Source: Vicia villosa (taxonomy: Eukaryota; Streptophyta; Magnoliopsida; Fabales; Fabaceae). From it: a stretch of DNA of 64,000 bases. Made by a program: the position numbers and the translations under genes. This document shows positions 13,160-25,010 of the stretch, in pieces. Below the pieces are notes generated by a model. The model searched no databases. It was not told where the DNA came from and worked only from the letters and a program-made list of their open reading frames with translations. The stretch's first letter is position 1. Every line of letters starts with the position of its first letter. The stretch is taken from the NCBI RefSeq assembly GCF_029867415.1, contig NW_026705222.1, positions 186,001 through 250,000 of the forward strand, given 5' to 3'.

Positions 13160-14640
13160 AGATGTTGTTGATGGTCACAACAAAAGATGAAGATAAATTC
13201 AAGGACCAATGGTACTTGGATTCAGGATGCTCGTCACATATGTCTGGAAGATAAGATTGGTTTGTCAACATGAAACCCTCAATAAAGAACATGGTGAAAT
13301 TTGTAAATGACAATACTCTAGCAGCTGAAGGTATTAGTGATGTAATGATTACGAGTAAAGATGGAAAGAGGTTAGTAATTTCCAATGTGTTGTACATACC
13401 AGGCATGAAGAGGAACTTACTCAGCATTGAGCAATTGGTCGAAAAGAACTACAAGGTTTCGATCAAAGACAAGATGATGAGAGTTATCGATGCAAGTGGG
13501 AGGTTAATCTTGAAGGCTCCTATGTCACAGAATAGAACCTTCAAGATCGAACTCAATGTGATGGAGCACGAGTGCCTTGCAACTGCAGCTAGCAGAGATG
13601 AATGGATATGGCCCTATCGACTAGGGCATCTCAACTTCAATGACATCAGAGACTTGAAAAGAAAGAATATGGTTTCTGGACTGCCAGAAATCGACATTCC
13701 AAACGAGGTATGTGAGGAATGTGTGCAGGCGAAGCAGCACAAGAATAGCTTCAGCAAGGATGCAGGAAGTAAGTCGAAGGCTATTCTCAAAATCATATAC
13801 TCTGATGTATGTGGTCCTATCCATGTGGATTCGAATGGAGGTAACAAATACTTTGTTACATTCATAGATAATTTTAGTCAAAAACTATGGACTTACCTAA
13901 TCAAGAAGAAAAGTGAAGTGATCGAGGTATTTGCCAAGTTCAAATCTATGGTCGAAAGATAAAGTGGTCGAAAGCTCAAGGTCTTGAGAACTGATGGTGG
14001 TGGAGAATATGTGTCGAAAGACTTCGACATGTTATGTGAGAAAGAAGGGATTGTGCATGAGGTGGTGCCACCCTACGCTCCATAGCAGAATGAAACTGCA
14101 GAAAGGAAGAATAGAACCATCATGAATATGGCGAGAAGTATGTTGAAAGGTAAGCATTTACCTAAAGAATTTTGGGGAGAAGCAGTGTCGACTGCAACAT
14201 ACATTCTAAACAGATGTCCGACAAAGAAGCTAGAAGGAATTACTCCAGAAGAATGTTGGTCTGGTGTGAAGCCTAGCTTGAGTCATCTGAAGGTATTTGG
14301 ATCTATAGCACATAGACATGTGCCAGATCAGTTAAGAAGAAAACTTGATGACAAGTCGAGTCAAATGATTCTTATAGGATATCATTCGACTGGAGGATAC
14401 AAGTTGTTCGACCCAGTGAACAAGCAAGTAGTGATCAGCAGGGAAGTGATCATAGATGAGCTTAAAGAATGGGATTGGACTGAAAATGTCAAGAAGGATT
14501 CAGTGAGAATTTTTTATGACGAACCAGCTATTGAAGTCGAAAGAGAAGAAGTTCGACAAGAAGAAGTTAGAGGTGATGCAGGCCCAAACAGACCTCAGAG
14601 AACAAGACACATGCGTGCAAGGTTGCAAGAATGTGTGATT
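13160..14640 (+). pseudogene. Copia protease and integrase
   Basis: The protease motif WYLDSGCSSHMSG sits at about 13213-13251, followed by a stop. The long open segment 13270-13962 covers the integrase N-terminus and core start: GHLNFNDI, then VCEECVQAKQ (Zn-binding Cys pair), SDVCGPIHVD (first catalytic Asp), then a stop at 13960. LRTDGGGEY (second Asp) and [11 protein letters not shown] (Glu) complete the DDE set, with a stop just before. The family usually has WHxRxGH; here it is WPYRLGH, so the first zinc-binding His is lost. [15 protein letters not shown] marks the integrase end. Confidence 0.88.
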
Positions 14641-15445
14641 ACATCAGATGATGTAGTCAATGATGAAGGTGAGCTGGTACATTACGCTTTCTACGCAGAA
14701 GTCGAACTTGTCAATGCAACTGAGGCATTGAAGGATTCGAAGTGTAATCCCAAAGGTGAAGTGACTCGACACAAGGCAAGGCTTGTGGCGAAAGGGTTTC
14801 TTCAGAAGGAAGGAATTGACTTCGATGAGGTTTTTGCACCTGTTGCCAGGATCAAAACGATCAGGTCGGTTGTTGGTCTGCCGAACATGAACAATTGGCA
14901 TATGTGTCAGATGGACGTTAAATGTGCATTCCTGAATGGACCCTTGGACGAAGAAGTCTATGTTTCACAACCAGTTGGGTTTGTGAAACATGGCTAAGAG
15001 AGAAAAGCGTACAGGCTGCATAAAGCCCTGTATGGACTGAAGCAAGCTCCAAGAGCTTGGAATAAGAAGATCGACAGTTTCCTAAGGGAGAAAGAATTTG
15101 TGAAGTGCACAAATGAACATGGGGTATATGTAAGAAGAAACAAGAGTGAATTGCTTATACTATGTCTCTATGTCGATGACTTGTTGATAACAGGTAGCTG
15201 CAAGAAAGAGATTGAAGGTTTCAAAGGTGATCTCAGCAAGGAATTCGAAATGTCGAATTTGGGCGAAATTTCATACTTCATTGGCATCGAATTCTACAAT
15301 AGTAGTAGAGGCTTGATGATGCATCAAAGAAGATATGCAAGTGAAATTCTCAATAGATTTGAGATGGAAGAATGCAATTCGACTTCGACACCTGCTGAAA
15401 CAAGATTGCAACTGTCGAAGAACCCAGATGAAGAGGATGTCAACC
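14640..15445 (+). pseudogene. Copia reverse transcriptase, first part
   Basis: After [10 protein letters not shown] the frame reads [20 protein letters not shown] and [12 protein letters not shown], the start of the copia RT. The part usually reading as the fixed KWVYK block is short or missing, so a small deletion is likely. [20 protein letters not shown] follows, a stop at 14995, LYGLKQAPRAWN, then the catalytic LYVDDLLITGS. YFIGIEF and CNSTSTPAE lead to DEEDVN, where the solo LTR interrupts. Confidence 0.9.
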
Positions 15446-16686
15446 TGTTAGAAAGTATAGGATAAGTATTTTTAGTATCGTCTCCTCAGGGATTGATGCG
15501 ATATTATCGCCGTTCTACAGCTTAGTGTATTTTGAGTTAAGGCTCTGGATGTGTTTAGTATCATGAAAGATAAATAGCATTAAAAGAAATTAAAGACAAT
15601 AAATTCGGGTTTAAAAACGATTTGGTAAAACTGTGTCAAGATTAGTGTTCATTAGTTTGCTTCATATGTACTCTAAAGATTATATATATGAACCTATTCA
15701 TGATTAATACAATCACATATCCTCTCGATACTGTTTATCTCTAAAGCAATACCGTGATTATTATCATATTCACCGTCAGATGATCTCTCATGCCGACAAT
15801 CAACATGATAATCTTAAAAGCTTGATACTTGTGAATATCAACTCACAAATCTATCTCTAGAGTTTGTTTATTGATAGATGAATATCTTTTAGGTCTAGCT
15901 TTGAAACATATCTCTCAATAGTGATCCAAAACAACAAATGAAACATAAATAACAAGATATTCACCATGTATTAATCATTAACCAAGTTCATACATAATAG
16001 ATCAAAGAAAGTACATATTTACACACTAACTACCTCTAATCTTGACACAAGATGGAACTTAGCCCTCCATATCCATGGAAGCTTCAACAACAAGCAACAA
16101 ACCAAGATTTAGTGACATCAAACTCAAGAAGATCAAAGAAAGATGTTTGGAAATCTTGATTTTCTCTTAAAAATGGTTTTTTCTCCTCTTCTCTTGCCTT
16201 AGCTTTTCTTTCCAAATGTGTGTTATGATAAGAAGCAAGCTAACCATGCTTAATCATCAATTTTATGTGGCTAAGATCAAAAGTTGAAAAAGTAGGTCCG
16301 CTGAGCGGAGGGGGTCCGCTGAGCGGAGCAGTAAAAATATCTGTTTTGTCTTCAAGGTCCGCTGAGCGGAGGTAAATTTTCTGCGCATCCCTGCCTGGGT
16401 CCGCTTCAGCTCCGCTGAGCGGACCTTCTTGCACAAATCTTCTTCTTTTTCCATTCCACCCTCATTGCAAGCTTGCTTTGATCATTCTTCTCATTCCATC
16501 TTGCCCAAAAGTTGTTAAAACCTAAAGAAAACATAACAAGAGTTAATAAACTAACTTAATTTAGAAAATAAACATAAAGTTATTTATTTACATACTATTA
16601 TATCAAAAAGTAATCAAATTTGGCACAAGAGTTTCAGAAATACCACAAAACATATATACAAACTATGCACAAATGGGATTCTAACA
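15446..16686 (-). mobile_element. Solo LTR inside copia RT, TSD CAACC
   Basis: It runs from TGTTAGAAAG to GATTCTAACA with 8-bp inverted ends and CAACC at 15441-15445 and 16687-16691. Length is 1241 bp. Removing it joins EEDVN to PTQYRRLIGSL exactly as expected for copia RT. Minus orientation is suggested by CAATCCCTGAGGAGACGAT near the 15446 end, which compares with the 3' part of the LTR at 7348-8582. A palindromic motif TCCGCTGAGCGGA occurs several times at 16295-16425. Confidence 0.88.
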
Positions 16687-17375
16687 CAACCCAACCCAAT
16701 ACAGAAGACTTATTGGGTCATTGAGATACCTTTGTCACATAAGACCTGACTTAGCATACAATGTAGGTATGATAAGTAGATCCATGCAGAAGCCAAAGGT
16801 ATCACACCTAGCAGCGGCGAAGAGGATACTGAGGTATCTGAAAGGAACTCTCGACTATGGCATTTTGTTTCCTGCAGCTGATAAGGGAAAAGAATGCAAA
16901 TTAGTGGGTTACACTGACTCGAGTTGGTGATGTTGAGGATCGAAAATCCACAGCAGGACATGTGTTTATGCTAGGCGGTGCACTAGTTGCTTGGAGTTCG
17001 AGAAAGGAACTAGTAATGGCACTATCATCGTGCGAAGCTGAGTACATAACTGCTTCTCTTTGTGCATGTCAAGCAACATGGATGGTGAACTTGGTCGAAG
17101 AGATAACAGGTAAAGATCATGGAGCAATTACCATGAAGATCGACAGCATGTCAGCTATAAATATGGCGAAGAACCCGATAGCACATGGTCAAAGCAAATA
17201 CATTGAAATGAGGTTCCATTATCTTCGAGAGCAGGTAGCTAAAAGGAAGATGAATTTGGAACACTGCAGAATTGAGAATCAGATTATAGATATCATGACG
17301 AAGGGAGTGTTGGTCGAAATATTCAGAAGACTAAGAGCTATGATGAATGTAGATAGCTTAGACACAATGAATTAG
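16687..17375 (+). pseudogene. Copia RT end and RNase H
   Basis: PTQYRRLIGSLRYLCHIRPD and LAYNVGMISRSMQKPK end the RT. YTDSSW then hits a stop at 16928 where the family reads a YTDxDWAG-like block; a small deletion shifts frame. The RNase H part continues from 16962 (VAWSSRKELVMALSSCEAEY, SMSAINMAKNP, KYIEMRFHYLREQV) to the stop at 17373. The downstream GAATTAGGTGGTG is a candidate polypurine tract. Confidence 0.9.
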
Positions 17376-17381
17376 GTGGTG

Positions 17382-17863
17382 TGTTAATTTGTAATTCCTT
17401 GTGTCAAAGCAGGTTGTTGCTCGAACACAAGGTGTGTCGAAGTGTGTAATAGTTTGTTACACAAATAGTATGTAACAGTTTGTTACACATAAATTTGTTC
17501 TAGATCTAGATAGATTTGATTTAGATTTAAAATAGATTAGATTTGATTTAGTTCCAAAAATATGTATTACGGGCTTTTATAGTTTTGGACTTTGGCTTAG
17601 AGAGAAAGCTAACCTAAATCTATAAATAGGGAGTAACCCTCATTATTTGTAATCAAGTCAATAACTAGTATTCACAGAAGTTGTAGTTGCAAGTGAATAA
17701 AAGAATTTCCACAATTTGTGAGCAGAGAGAAACTCTGCAGAAAATACTTTCTTCTTCTCTTTTAATTTCCGCAAACCCTAATCCTACTTTTGTTCTTATT
17801 TTTCTTCATTGTCATCTTTAACAATAAGGAATTACTCAAAGATTTGAGAGTCAAATTCCAAAA
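17382..17863 (+). repeat. 3' LTR of copia element
   Basis: Starts TGTTAATTTGTAATTCC and ends ATTCCAAAA, where the 5' LTR has ATTCCAACA, so the terminal CA has mutated. A TATA box lies at 17621-17628. It is slightly longer than the 5' LTR because of a short AGATTTAA-type duplication near 17520-17545. Confidence 0.85.
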
Positions 17864-18798
17864 ACCGGTACCCAATAATATTGGATGGGTACAAGAGTGT
17901 TCACCTAACAATAATATCAAATATTCGATCAAAATAGACATCAAAATATATCATGACATTTTATAACAAAAAAAGTTAATTTATAAACTAATATGCAAAT
18001 GGGATACAAATGATAACAATATTATAAATCTTAACATTCAAGATGCTTTTGATTTGCTAAAAAATGAGGGGCTCGACAAGACAATTTTTCTTGTACCCGG
18101 TTTTATATAGAAATTAATCAAAAAATTGAACAAAACATGTGTCAAGGGACTCGACAAATACATTGATTATTTTTCTTCGAAAAACCATGAGACAACTTTT
18201 TGTCTAAAACACAAATTATAAAAAATTGTCAAAATATCAAATTTTATATATCAATAGTGAATATTATATTAAGAAAATTATACTATTATATTCAATATAT
18301 AAACTTATCAAACAAAATAGATTTAAAAAATTGTTCAGTGCCTCAATATTAAACACAGTATAATACAAAAAATTATTCTGTACCGTCATGTATTTATCAT
18401 TTTGCAAATCAAACACACCCCAATAATAATAAATATAATATAATATAACAACATTAAAAAAATCTGTGAGCAATTATATAAAAAAATTAAAAAGGATTAT
18501 GATAACTATATATAAAGTTAAATAAATTAAATGTAATTTTTATCTAAATGACATTCTCATGAATGATGTGACAATAAAGTGGTTATATTGAGATTGATTA
18601 TTGAAGGACATTTAAATTTATAAGATAATGGTATCACTGATTAAATTTGACTAACAAAAAATCGGTACTGGTATACACAGTCGTGTCATCTTTTAGATTC
18701 GAACTAAAAAATTACACAATTGTGCGTGTGTGAATTTTTATGATTACTATGAATTCGTGTAAGAATAAAAAAAGTTTATCAAAATGAATGTCACAGCA
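17864..18798. other. AT-rich intergenic
   Basis: I see no gene or element ends here. The sequence is strongly AT-rich, with only short chance open frames. Confidence 0.6.
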
Positions 18799-19128
18799 TG
18801 TTAGGAATATTCTAAATTCCACATTGATTGGACATAAAGCTGGAAATAGTTTATATAGAGTGATAATCTTCACCTTATCAACCGGTTTTGTAAGTATGAA
18901 TTAGGTCAAACTCTAATATGGTATCAGAGCCTATCGATCGGACCAGGGACCGCCCACTGTTAATATTCACGCACCAAGCCCAAAAGAGTGTTGGGCGTGA
19001 GTGAGTGTGTTAGGAATATTCTAAATTCTACACTCGTTAGACATAAAGCTTGAAAATAGTTTATATAGACTGCCACTAATCACCTTACAAACAGAGTTTG
19101 TAAGGATGAGTTAGGTCAAACTCTAATA
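18799..19128 (+). mobile_element. TRIM (miniature LTR retrotransposon)
   Basis: Two direct repeats of about 120 bp (18799-18918 and 19008-19128) start TGTTAGGAATATTCTAAATT and end AACTCTAATA. Directly after the first is TGGTATCAGAGC (18919-18930), a perfect plant initiator tRNA-Met primer site. A G-rich tract (AGAGTGTTGGGCGTGAGTG) precedes the second. The 89-bp interior cannot code. Flanks CAGCA (18794-18798) and CAACA (19129-19133) look like a target duplication with one mismatch. These are the defining traits of a TRIM, which moves using proteins of other elements. Confidence 0.88.
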
Positions 19129-20027
19129 CAACATTAATAAACCAAAAATTTTGGAATTTAATAAGATGAGAATTTATGAAACAAATATACTAAAAATCTA
19201 ATTTTAAAAGCAAGATGTCTAAAGTGTTTAAATAAATGATAAAATGTGAGAAAATGTTTTAATTAAAAGCTTTCAGAGAAGTAAACCATCGAACAAATGA
19301 AAAGAATCTAAGTCGAATATTGCGTAATCTATGAGTTAAGCCTAAATAGATCAAGATGATAATGGAAATCAATCAAACATGGTGGCATAATAAAAATAAT
19401 AAATAAATTATAGACTTTGGTGCAGTTTTAATCCTCCTATATTTATTTTCTTAACTTCTTAGTACCCCTTTAAAAAAACACCTATTTGGTCCTCTGCCAT
19501 TTTAATGACATGTCACTCAAACAATAGAGATCATATTTGCCATGTCATTATTAAAATATTTTAATCATATTTTATTTAAGAATCTGATTTTTAAATACTT
19601 GATTATATTTATATTATTATTATGAAATAAAATTTAAGAATCAATTTCAATTACCAAATATAAATCAACCTCAGTTGACTTGGAGAACTCATTCTCCGTT
19701 CATTCAGCTTCCCTAAAAAAAATCCTAAGTATTTCATCTCCCTAGATTGATTTCACTCACCACCATCATTTCCTTATTCAAACAATACCCACTTTGTAGT
19801 TCTTTCTGGTGTTGCAATATATAATCGACCGCCACCATCATCCTAATCAAACGAAGACAATAAGTTTTGTGCTAGGTATGTCTTTGTTAATGGTCTCAGT
19901 TGTGTCATCTTGCTTCCTTTATCTGAAACCTTAATATGATATGTCTTTGTATGTGGTCCCAATATGTTGTCTGTTGGTTGTTTATGGTTCCACCTACACC
20001 AGAAATAATTAGGGAATGGGATGTAAC
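19129..20027. other. Intergenic, possible 5' part of a MULE
   Basis: AT-rich without clear genes. 19670-19860 has a leader-like CT/AC-rich sequence that may belong to the MULE fragment that follows. Confidence 0.4.
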
Positions 20028-20370
20028 AAAAATGACATGGGGATGGGATGTTGATTACATATCTTATATAGAGTTGGAGAAGTTGATCAGTAGTGTATGA
20101 TATACAAGTATGAGGTGCCTTAGGTATGTGAATCATAGTTTTAGCTGTGCAAGGGGATCTACATCAATAGAAAATGATGCTAATGTAATAAAATTTGCTT
20201 AAAATATTAAGGTATATGACTTGGTTGATGTGTATGTTGAGCATGGTGTTGATATCCTTGATATAGTGGATGAGGCAAAGTTGGGACAAGACGGACCAAG
20301 TTATGATAATGATGTAGTTGAGGTTGATGGTGATGTTGAAGATGCGGGTGATAAAGACAAAGATCATTGA
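20028..20370 (+). pseudogene. MULE transposase N-terminal fragment
   Basis: The plus strand reads MTWGWDVDYISYIELEKLIS, then a stop, CLRYVNHSFSCARGSTSIEN, then VYDLVDVYVEHGVDIPD, an acidic tail (DNDVVEVDGDVEDAGDKDKD) and TGA at 20368. WDVDYxSYxDLxxLV and the LVDVYVEH element are the pattern of the N-terminal domain in plant Mutator-like (MuDR) transposases. The catalytic core is absent and two stops break the piece, so it is a relic. It converges on the plant-mobile-domain gene 27 bp away. Confidence 0.55.
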
Positions 20371-20396
20371 TATAGTAGAGAAGCGGAAAAGGAAAG

Positions 20397-22581
20397 TTAA
20401 TACAATAAATTATTAAGAAGTGCTAAAAGTAAAATCGAAGGATTCTTCTGTTCCACTCCTTCGAGTATTGGAGATAGAACACGAAAGTGTTCGAGGCCAA
20501 TATGAAGACACCCTTTGAAACTATCCAAGGTGTGCTTAGTCGGAACCACCCATCCAGCGTGTTTCTTCGATCTCTCGCGACAGATTTTTATATAATCCCC
20601 ACAGACGAACCAGTTTAGAAATGGAGGACTTAGAGCTATACCAAATTTGGCATTTGGCAGTTGAGGGAATTTTGGAGGATACACATGAAAAGTTGTTTCG
20701 TAGCGTTGATCAAGTCTAACGTAAAAAGGAAGTTTCAACGTCTTCATTTTCTTGGTAAATTTTTCTTTCAAAGTAACCACGACATCACAAAAGGTTCGAC
20801 TAAGGTCATCAGGCTATAGGCAGTTTCAAAGTACTTTTGGAACGCTTGAATCTGCTTGATGTGTGTAGACATACCCTTCTTGAAAGGCTCATGCGTAGAA
20901 GCAAAAGCATGGGTCAGATGTTTGACGAAATCAGATACATAAAAGATTTCGTTGGAGTAGTAGTTTGTCCACCAGTCTGAAAACTCTTGGGTATAGTAGA
21001 AAGAGGGTAAAAAGGAAATAGATGTAAGGGAAGTGACACCAATATATCTAATTGTTTTCTTTGCGAACCATTCCTTGGTAGAAAACATACAATGAAGACA
21101 CATCTGGCCTTTCTTTTCATAAAAAGGTCCCGACTTTATCTAAATAAGTCTGCTTTGTTTGAAGACCAAGTTGGGTTGATAACTAACCAAGACATAATGG
21201 CTTTTCAAAGGCCTTAATCTATAAGTCAATAGCCTGGGTGTCAGAAATGCTTCCCAAATAACTCTCGATTCCACTTGTTGGTCTAGTGAAGGAGCAGGGA
21301 ATTCTCTGGTAAACCATTATGGTCCTCGAGCTCTGTTAGCAAATGGGGCCATTGACAGGGTAAAATTGTTTCGCTTCGCGAACATCATCACATATGTTGT
21401 GAAGGAGTCTGGCAGACTCCCCTTTTATCTTGAGGAGTGAAAAGCGCCAACCTCCCCCCTTCGACATATATATTCCCGATCCTCTCATCTTCTTCGTCGA
21501 TGTTATTCTTCTTAGGCATCGAAGCATCGAAAGTGGCATTTAACCACAACTGGAGCTGCTAGAAAGGACCCGTGAGTAGTAGGTTGGTTCCTACCTCGTA
21601 TGCCCTAAGGTAGTCCACTGATTATCCCCATAAAGCGAAGCCAAAATCATTTGGCTCAAAGAAAGTTTTCGCCCGACATGCATTTGGTTAGCCATGGTGA
21701 GGAATCTCTTCGCCCCTTGGAGAGATCTCGAGTAGAAAACGCATTCTGATAACTAATGAGCTTGAAAAGCGATGTACTCTTCGCTTGAAACGTCACTAAT
21801 GGTCTTGTCAAGTTTTTTGGTGATGTATCGAGTGTAGGTGGCTTTGCCTTCACCAAACTTAATGGTGTCTTCATCCGTATAGTTGAGGTTGAAATCTTCC
21901 TCTGTTGGTCGAAGTCCAGTGATGGCACCAATGCTGAGGAGGGTATGAGTTGCCATTCCACATGGGAGATGGAAAGTGTTGTGAAAGGCATCCCATAAAT
22001 ACAACGAAGCCACTAACATATTCTGGCTGCATTCTAAACCAGATTTTGACAGATGAATTAGGTCGTAAATTCCTAAATCTTTCCAAAACCGAGACTTATT
22101 CGCCTCAACTTTGTGTAACCAAGCGTAATATGGCCCATGATGATTAACTAGTGGTATGAATCGAAACACTTTAAGAGTGTTGGTTATATATTCGAAGTTG
22201 ATGGAGTCATACACGATCGAAGCATCAGTCGAAGACTTTGCTTTATCTTTTTGGGTTTAAGAGGGTGTTGCAACTACAGGTTTTCCTTTATCATCTAACT
22301 TTCTCTTACTAGCTAAAGGCCTAGTTCTATTATAAACAAGAAAAAAATACAGAAATGAGACTAACATTAGGGTCAATAATAAGACCCATGAAAGCATACA
22401 TTTCCTCAGAAATTGTTAGAGGAATGAGTACCAGAGAAGCATGGATTTTTGTTTTCTTCTCAAGAAGAGGAGGCTCTAGAACAAATTCCTGATATTTTAC
22501 CATTCCTGGCCGAGAGATCTTCAGAATGGGTTGAGTAAGTTCTTGTTGTTGTTTATGTGCTTTAGATTTCTTAGGTGCCAT
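20397..22581 (-). pseudogene. Transposon-type plant mobile domain (PMD) protein gene, broken
   Basis: The minus strand starts MAPKKSKAHKQQQELTQPIL at 22581. The clearest part (22214-21753) reads FWKDLGIYDLIHLSK, LYLWDAFHNTFHLPCGM, ATHTLLSIGAITGLRPTEED and YTDEDTIKFGEGKATYTRYI, the core of the plant mobile domain (aminotransferase-like PF10536). Later blocks (21540-20768, 20780-20397) lie in different frames: LHNICDDVREAKQFYPVNGP, SDFVKHLTHAFASTHEPFKK and FYVRLDQRYETTFHVYPPKF. Repeated frameshifts and stops mean it is dead. PMDs occur in host proteins of the MAIN/MAIL type and in MULE and gypsy elements; the neighbouring MULE fragment favours a transposon origin, but no terminal repeats were found. 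Confidence 0.7.
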
Positions 22582-23941
22582 TATTAAGAGATTTTGGAAA
22601 AGAGTGAGGTTTGACTTGTTTGAAGAAGAAGAATGAAGAGAGTTTGGTGGCTAAAAACGCAGAGAATTTAGGAAAAGTGTTTCAAATGAAGGAACTGCGT
22701 TATTTATAGGAGGGAAATACCACCAATTATACTTCTGTAAGGTTAAATGTGGGAAGTTAGTGGGGCACGTGTAAATGCGTGAGAGGTGGTGCAGACAATT
22801 ACATAATTTACCACCTTACTCATAGACAATAAGAGTAATCATTATGCAGATTCGTACACGTCTCGATGAGACGTTTGGAGACATGGTCATCATGACCATG
22901 ACTTCACAAGTGAAAGAATATGGAAAGGTCCATACGTCGAAATTGGAAGTTTGCAAGAAATGCCAATTTCTACAAGGATTTCGAAATAGACATTTATTTG
23001 GGGCAATTTGTTAGCTGAGAATTTCGCGTATTTTGGGGCTTTTCAAGAAGAATAAGTTTCGACGGTCACGTTAGTTGAGTTTAATTCAAATGGTTGGTCT
23101 TATCCAAAAAGGACGTGCGGAGGCCTTAAAGATCGAAGAGCATACAAACGAGAAACGAGGCATTCCGTTAGGAAAAGGCCGTTAGGATCAAAGTAATATA
23201 AATTAGAATCTTAGCGTTGGATTTTAGTGTGTTCAAATCTGTACAAATCCTCAATTATACTCAAAGTATCAAAGTGTATAACGAAACGAGTGTTGAGAAA
23301 TGTACGTATGAATTACCACCATTTTTAATCAATTACCAGTATTTTACTAGTTTTACCTTTATTTTCATCCAAGTCTTTTACATTTCTTTACCTATTTAAC
23401 GTCGAAACCTTTAATGTTTCTGCATTTACTTTATACTTTTTAAAGCACTCGTTCTTTACTTATAAATTCACCACAAACAATTCAAGAATGTATACAACAC
23501 AAACATCAAAATCTCGAAAACTATACCATGTCCAAGGATCAATCTAATTGATCCTACGAGTAACTAGAATATAACTATTTTGGAGGACTAGTGCTTGTTT
23601 ACGAAGTTCCACCGTAAACAGTGGGACTCTATCTACTTCCAAGTTATGCATATGGTATATGCAATGAGACATATATTTCTCCACATGTATCGAGTTATCA
23701 TTTTCCACCATTTTTATTTATAGGACATGTGTAGCTCGTATAATAACCATATGCTCTACCATTAGGCATTAATCAAGTTAGAATATGCAAGAGGGAACGA
23801 TGAGAAAAGCTCCTTACTTTTGGTGTTTATTTTATTTAGGAAAATACTTCTTTGAACTCTCAAGGCCCAATTATGAGATTCCCTAATTTGAAAAACTTCT
23901 TAAGTTAAACACATTGGATCAAGGAAATGAGTTATGAGGTA
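22582..23941. other. 5' flank of the PMD gene and intergenic DNA
   Basis: 22582-23170 is the likely promoter and leader of the minus-strand PMD gene. TATTTATAGG at about 22695-22702 reads as a TATA box on the minus strand. 23640-23940 is AT-rich with no gene. Confidence 0.45.
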
Positions 23942-24083
23942 CTCCCTCCATTCTCTTTTATAAGCAACTTTTGACTCTTAGATTCACTGAATAATTGATG
24001 TATTTGATATATATATTTAGTCTAAATACATCATTTATTGAGTGAAACTGAATGTCCAAATTTATTTATAAAAGAGAATGGAG
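23942..24083. mobile_element. Stowaway-like MITE (Tc1/mariner), TSD TA
   Basis: A 142-bp block begins CTCCCTCCATTCTCTTTTATAA and ends TTATAAAAGAGAATGGAG, flanked by TA on both sides. The CTCCCTCC start and TA duplication are the mark of Stowaway MITEs. It has no coding capacity and lies about 0.9 kb upstream of the GID8 start codon. Confidence 0.85.
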
Positions 24084-25010
24084 TATCACAACAACATTTA
24101 ACACATATATCACATTAGTTAATGGCAAAACAATGAATAACGTATGCAATTCAAATTTATCATCAACTAATTTTAAATGTATATAAATATCTTACCTATA
24201 ATTTTGGTCTCTTTGCATGCGTACGAAACTGGTTCATTCTATTTTAAAATTCTATTATTTTGTTCCATCTCTTAGTTATGTGGACTAAAATTACATTGAC
24301 ATGATATATTTTAAATGATGCGGGACACAACTAAATGATGTAGAAACATTATAATAAATTAATTTTTTTACATGTTATTAATTAAATTACAAAAATAAAT
24401 CATTTAACCTTTGTTCAAAGGGTTAGTTCAATCACTTTTTCAAAGGAGTCTCAAACTCAACTAAAGATGTATAATCCTACCTATTGGGGGTGTGGATAGT
24501 ATAGCTTCTACACTTTCAAAGCAATAAAAACCCGGCCCAATTAAAAACGGCAAAAACCGAACCCAATTAGAAACCAAACCAAAAAAAAAATCAAGCCGAA
24601 GCACAATCAAGTTCTTGAAGTTCAGAAACCGTTCGATTGAAGAAGTTGAACAAGAAACCATCGTCGCCGTCACCGCACTCTCCGATTCACTCCAATTTCC
24701 ACCGAAAACGATCAACAATCCATTCCAATCCGAATCACTCCGAGGTAAATTCACTTCATATTCTTCTTTACGGAATTTTCAATCTGAATCAATTGAATAG
24801 GGTTTTGAATTTCAAGATTTAGGTTTTTGAAATTAATTATTGATTATTGATCGGAGGAATGTGACGGTTTTGACCTTGAATTGCAGTTTTGGTGCAATTG
24901 TTGGGATTCTTGAGGAGTATTGCGTTGATTAGGGTTAAAATGAGGTTCGAGCGTGTGCACTGATGTCATTGTTTTGGATTGTAGTTCGTCAGCTAGCAGA
25001 AATTGAGGCA
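24084..25010 (+). promoter_or_regulatory. Upstream region and 5' UTR of the GID8 gene
   Basis: 24084-24590 is AT-rich promoter DNA. The transcript leader probably starts near 24590. A possible 5'UTR intron has a donor at CCGAG|GTAAATTC (24744) and an acceptor at TTGCAG (24887). Two short frames near 24615-24820 are not conserved-looking and I leave them as leader. Confidence 0.4.

Larger units (their letters stand above)
11698..17863 (+). mobile_element. Degenerate Ty1/copia retrotransposon
   Basis: The two LTRs (11698-12151 and 17382-17863) share TGTTAATTTGTAATTCCTTG and most of their length. Domain order gag, protease, integrase, RT, RNase H marks it as Ty1/copia; the gag (UBN2-like) and motif style suggest the Tork/Tnt1 side. 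It carries stops, frameshifts and a nested solo LTR (15446-16686). ACTAG precedes the 5' LTR and ACCGG follows the 3' LTR, so no intact target duplication is seen. Confidence 0.9.

Noticed and set aside
13614..13881. Minus-strand frames of 83-86 codons
   Set aside because: They are shadows of the copia integrase on the other strand.
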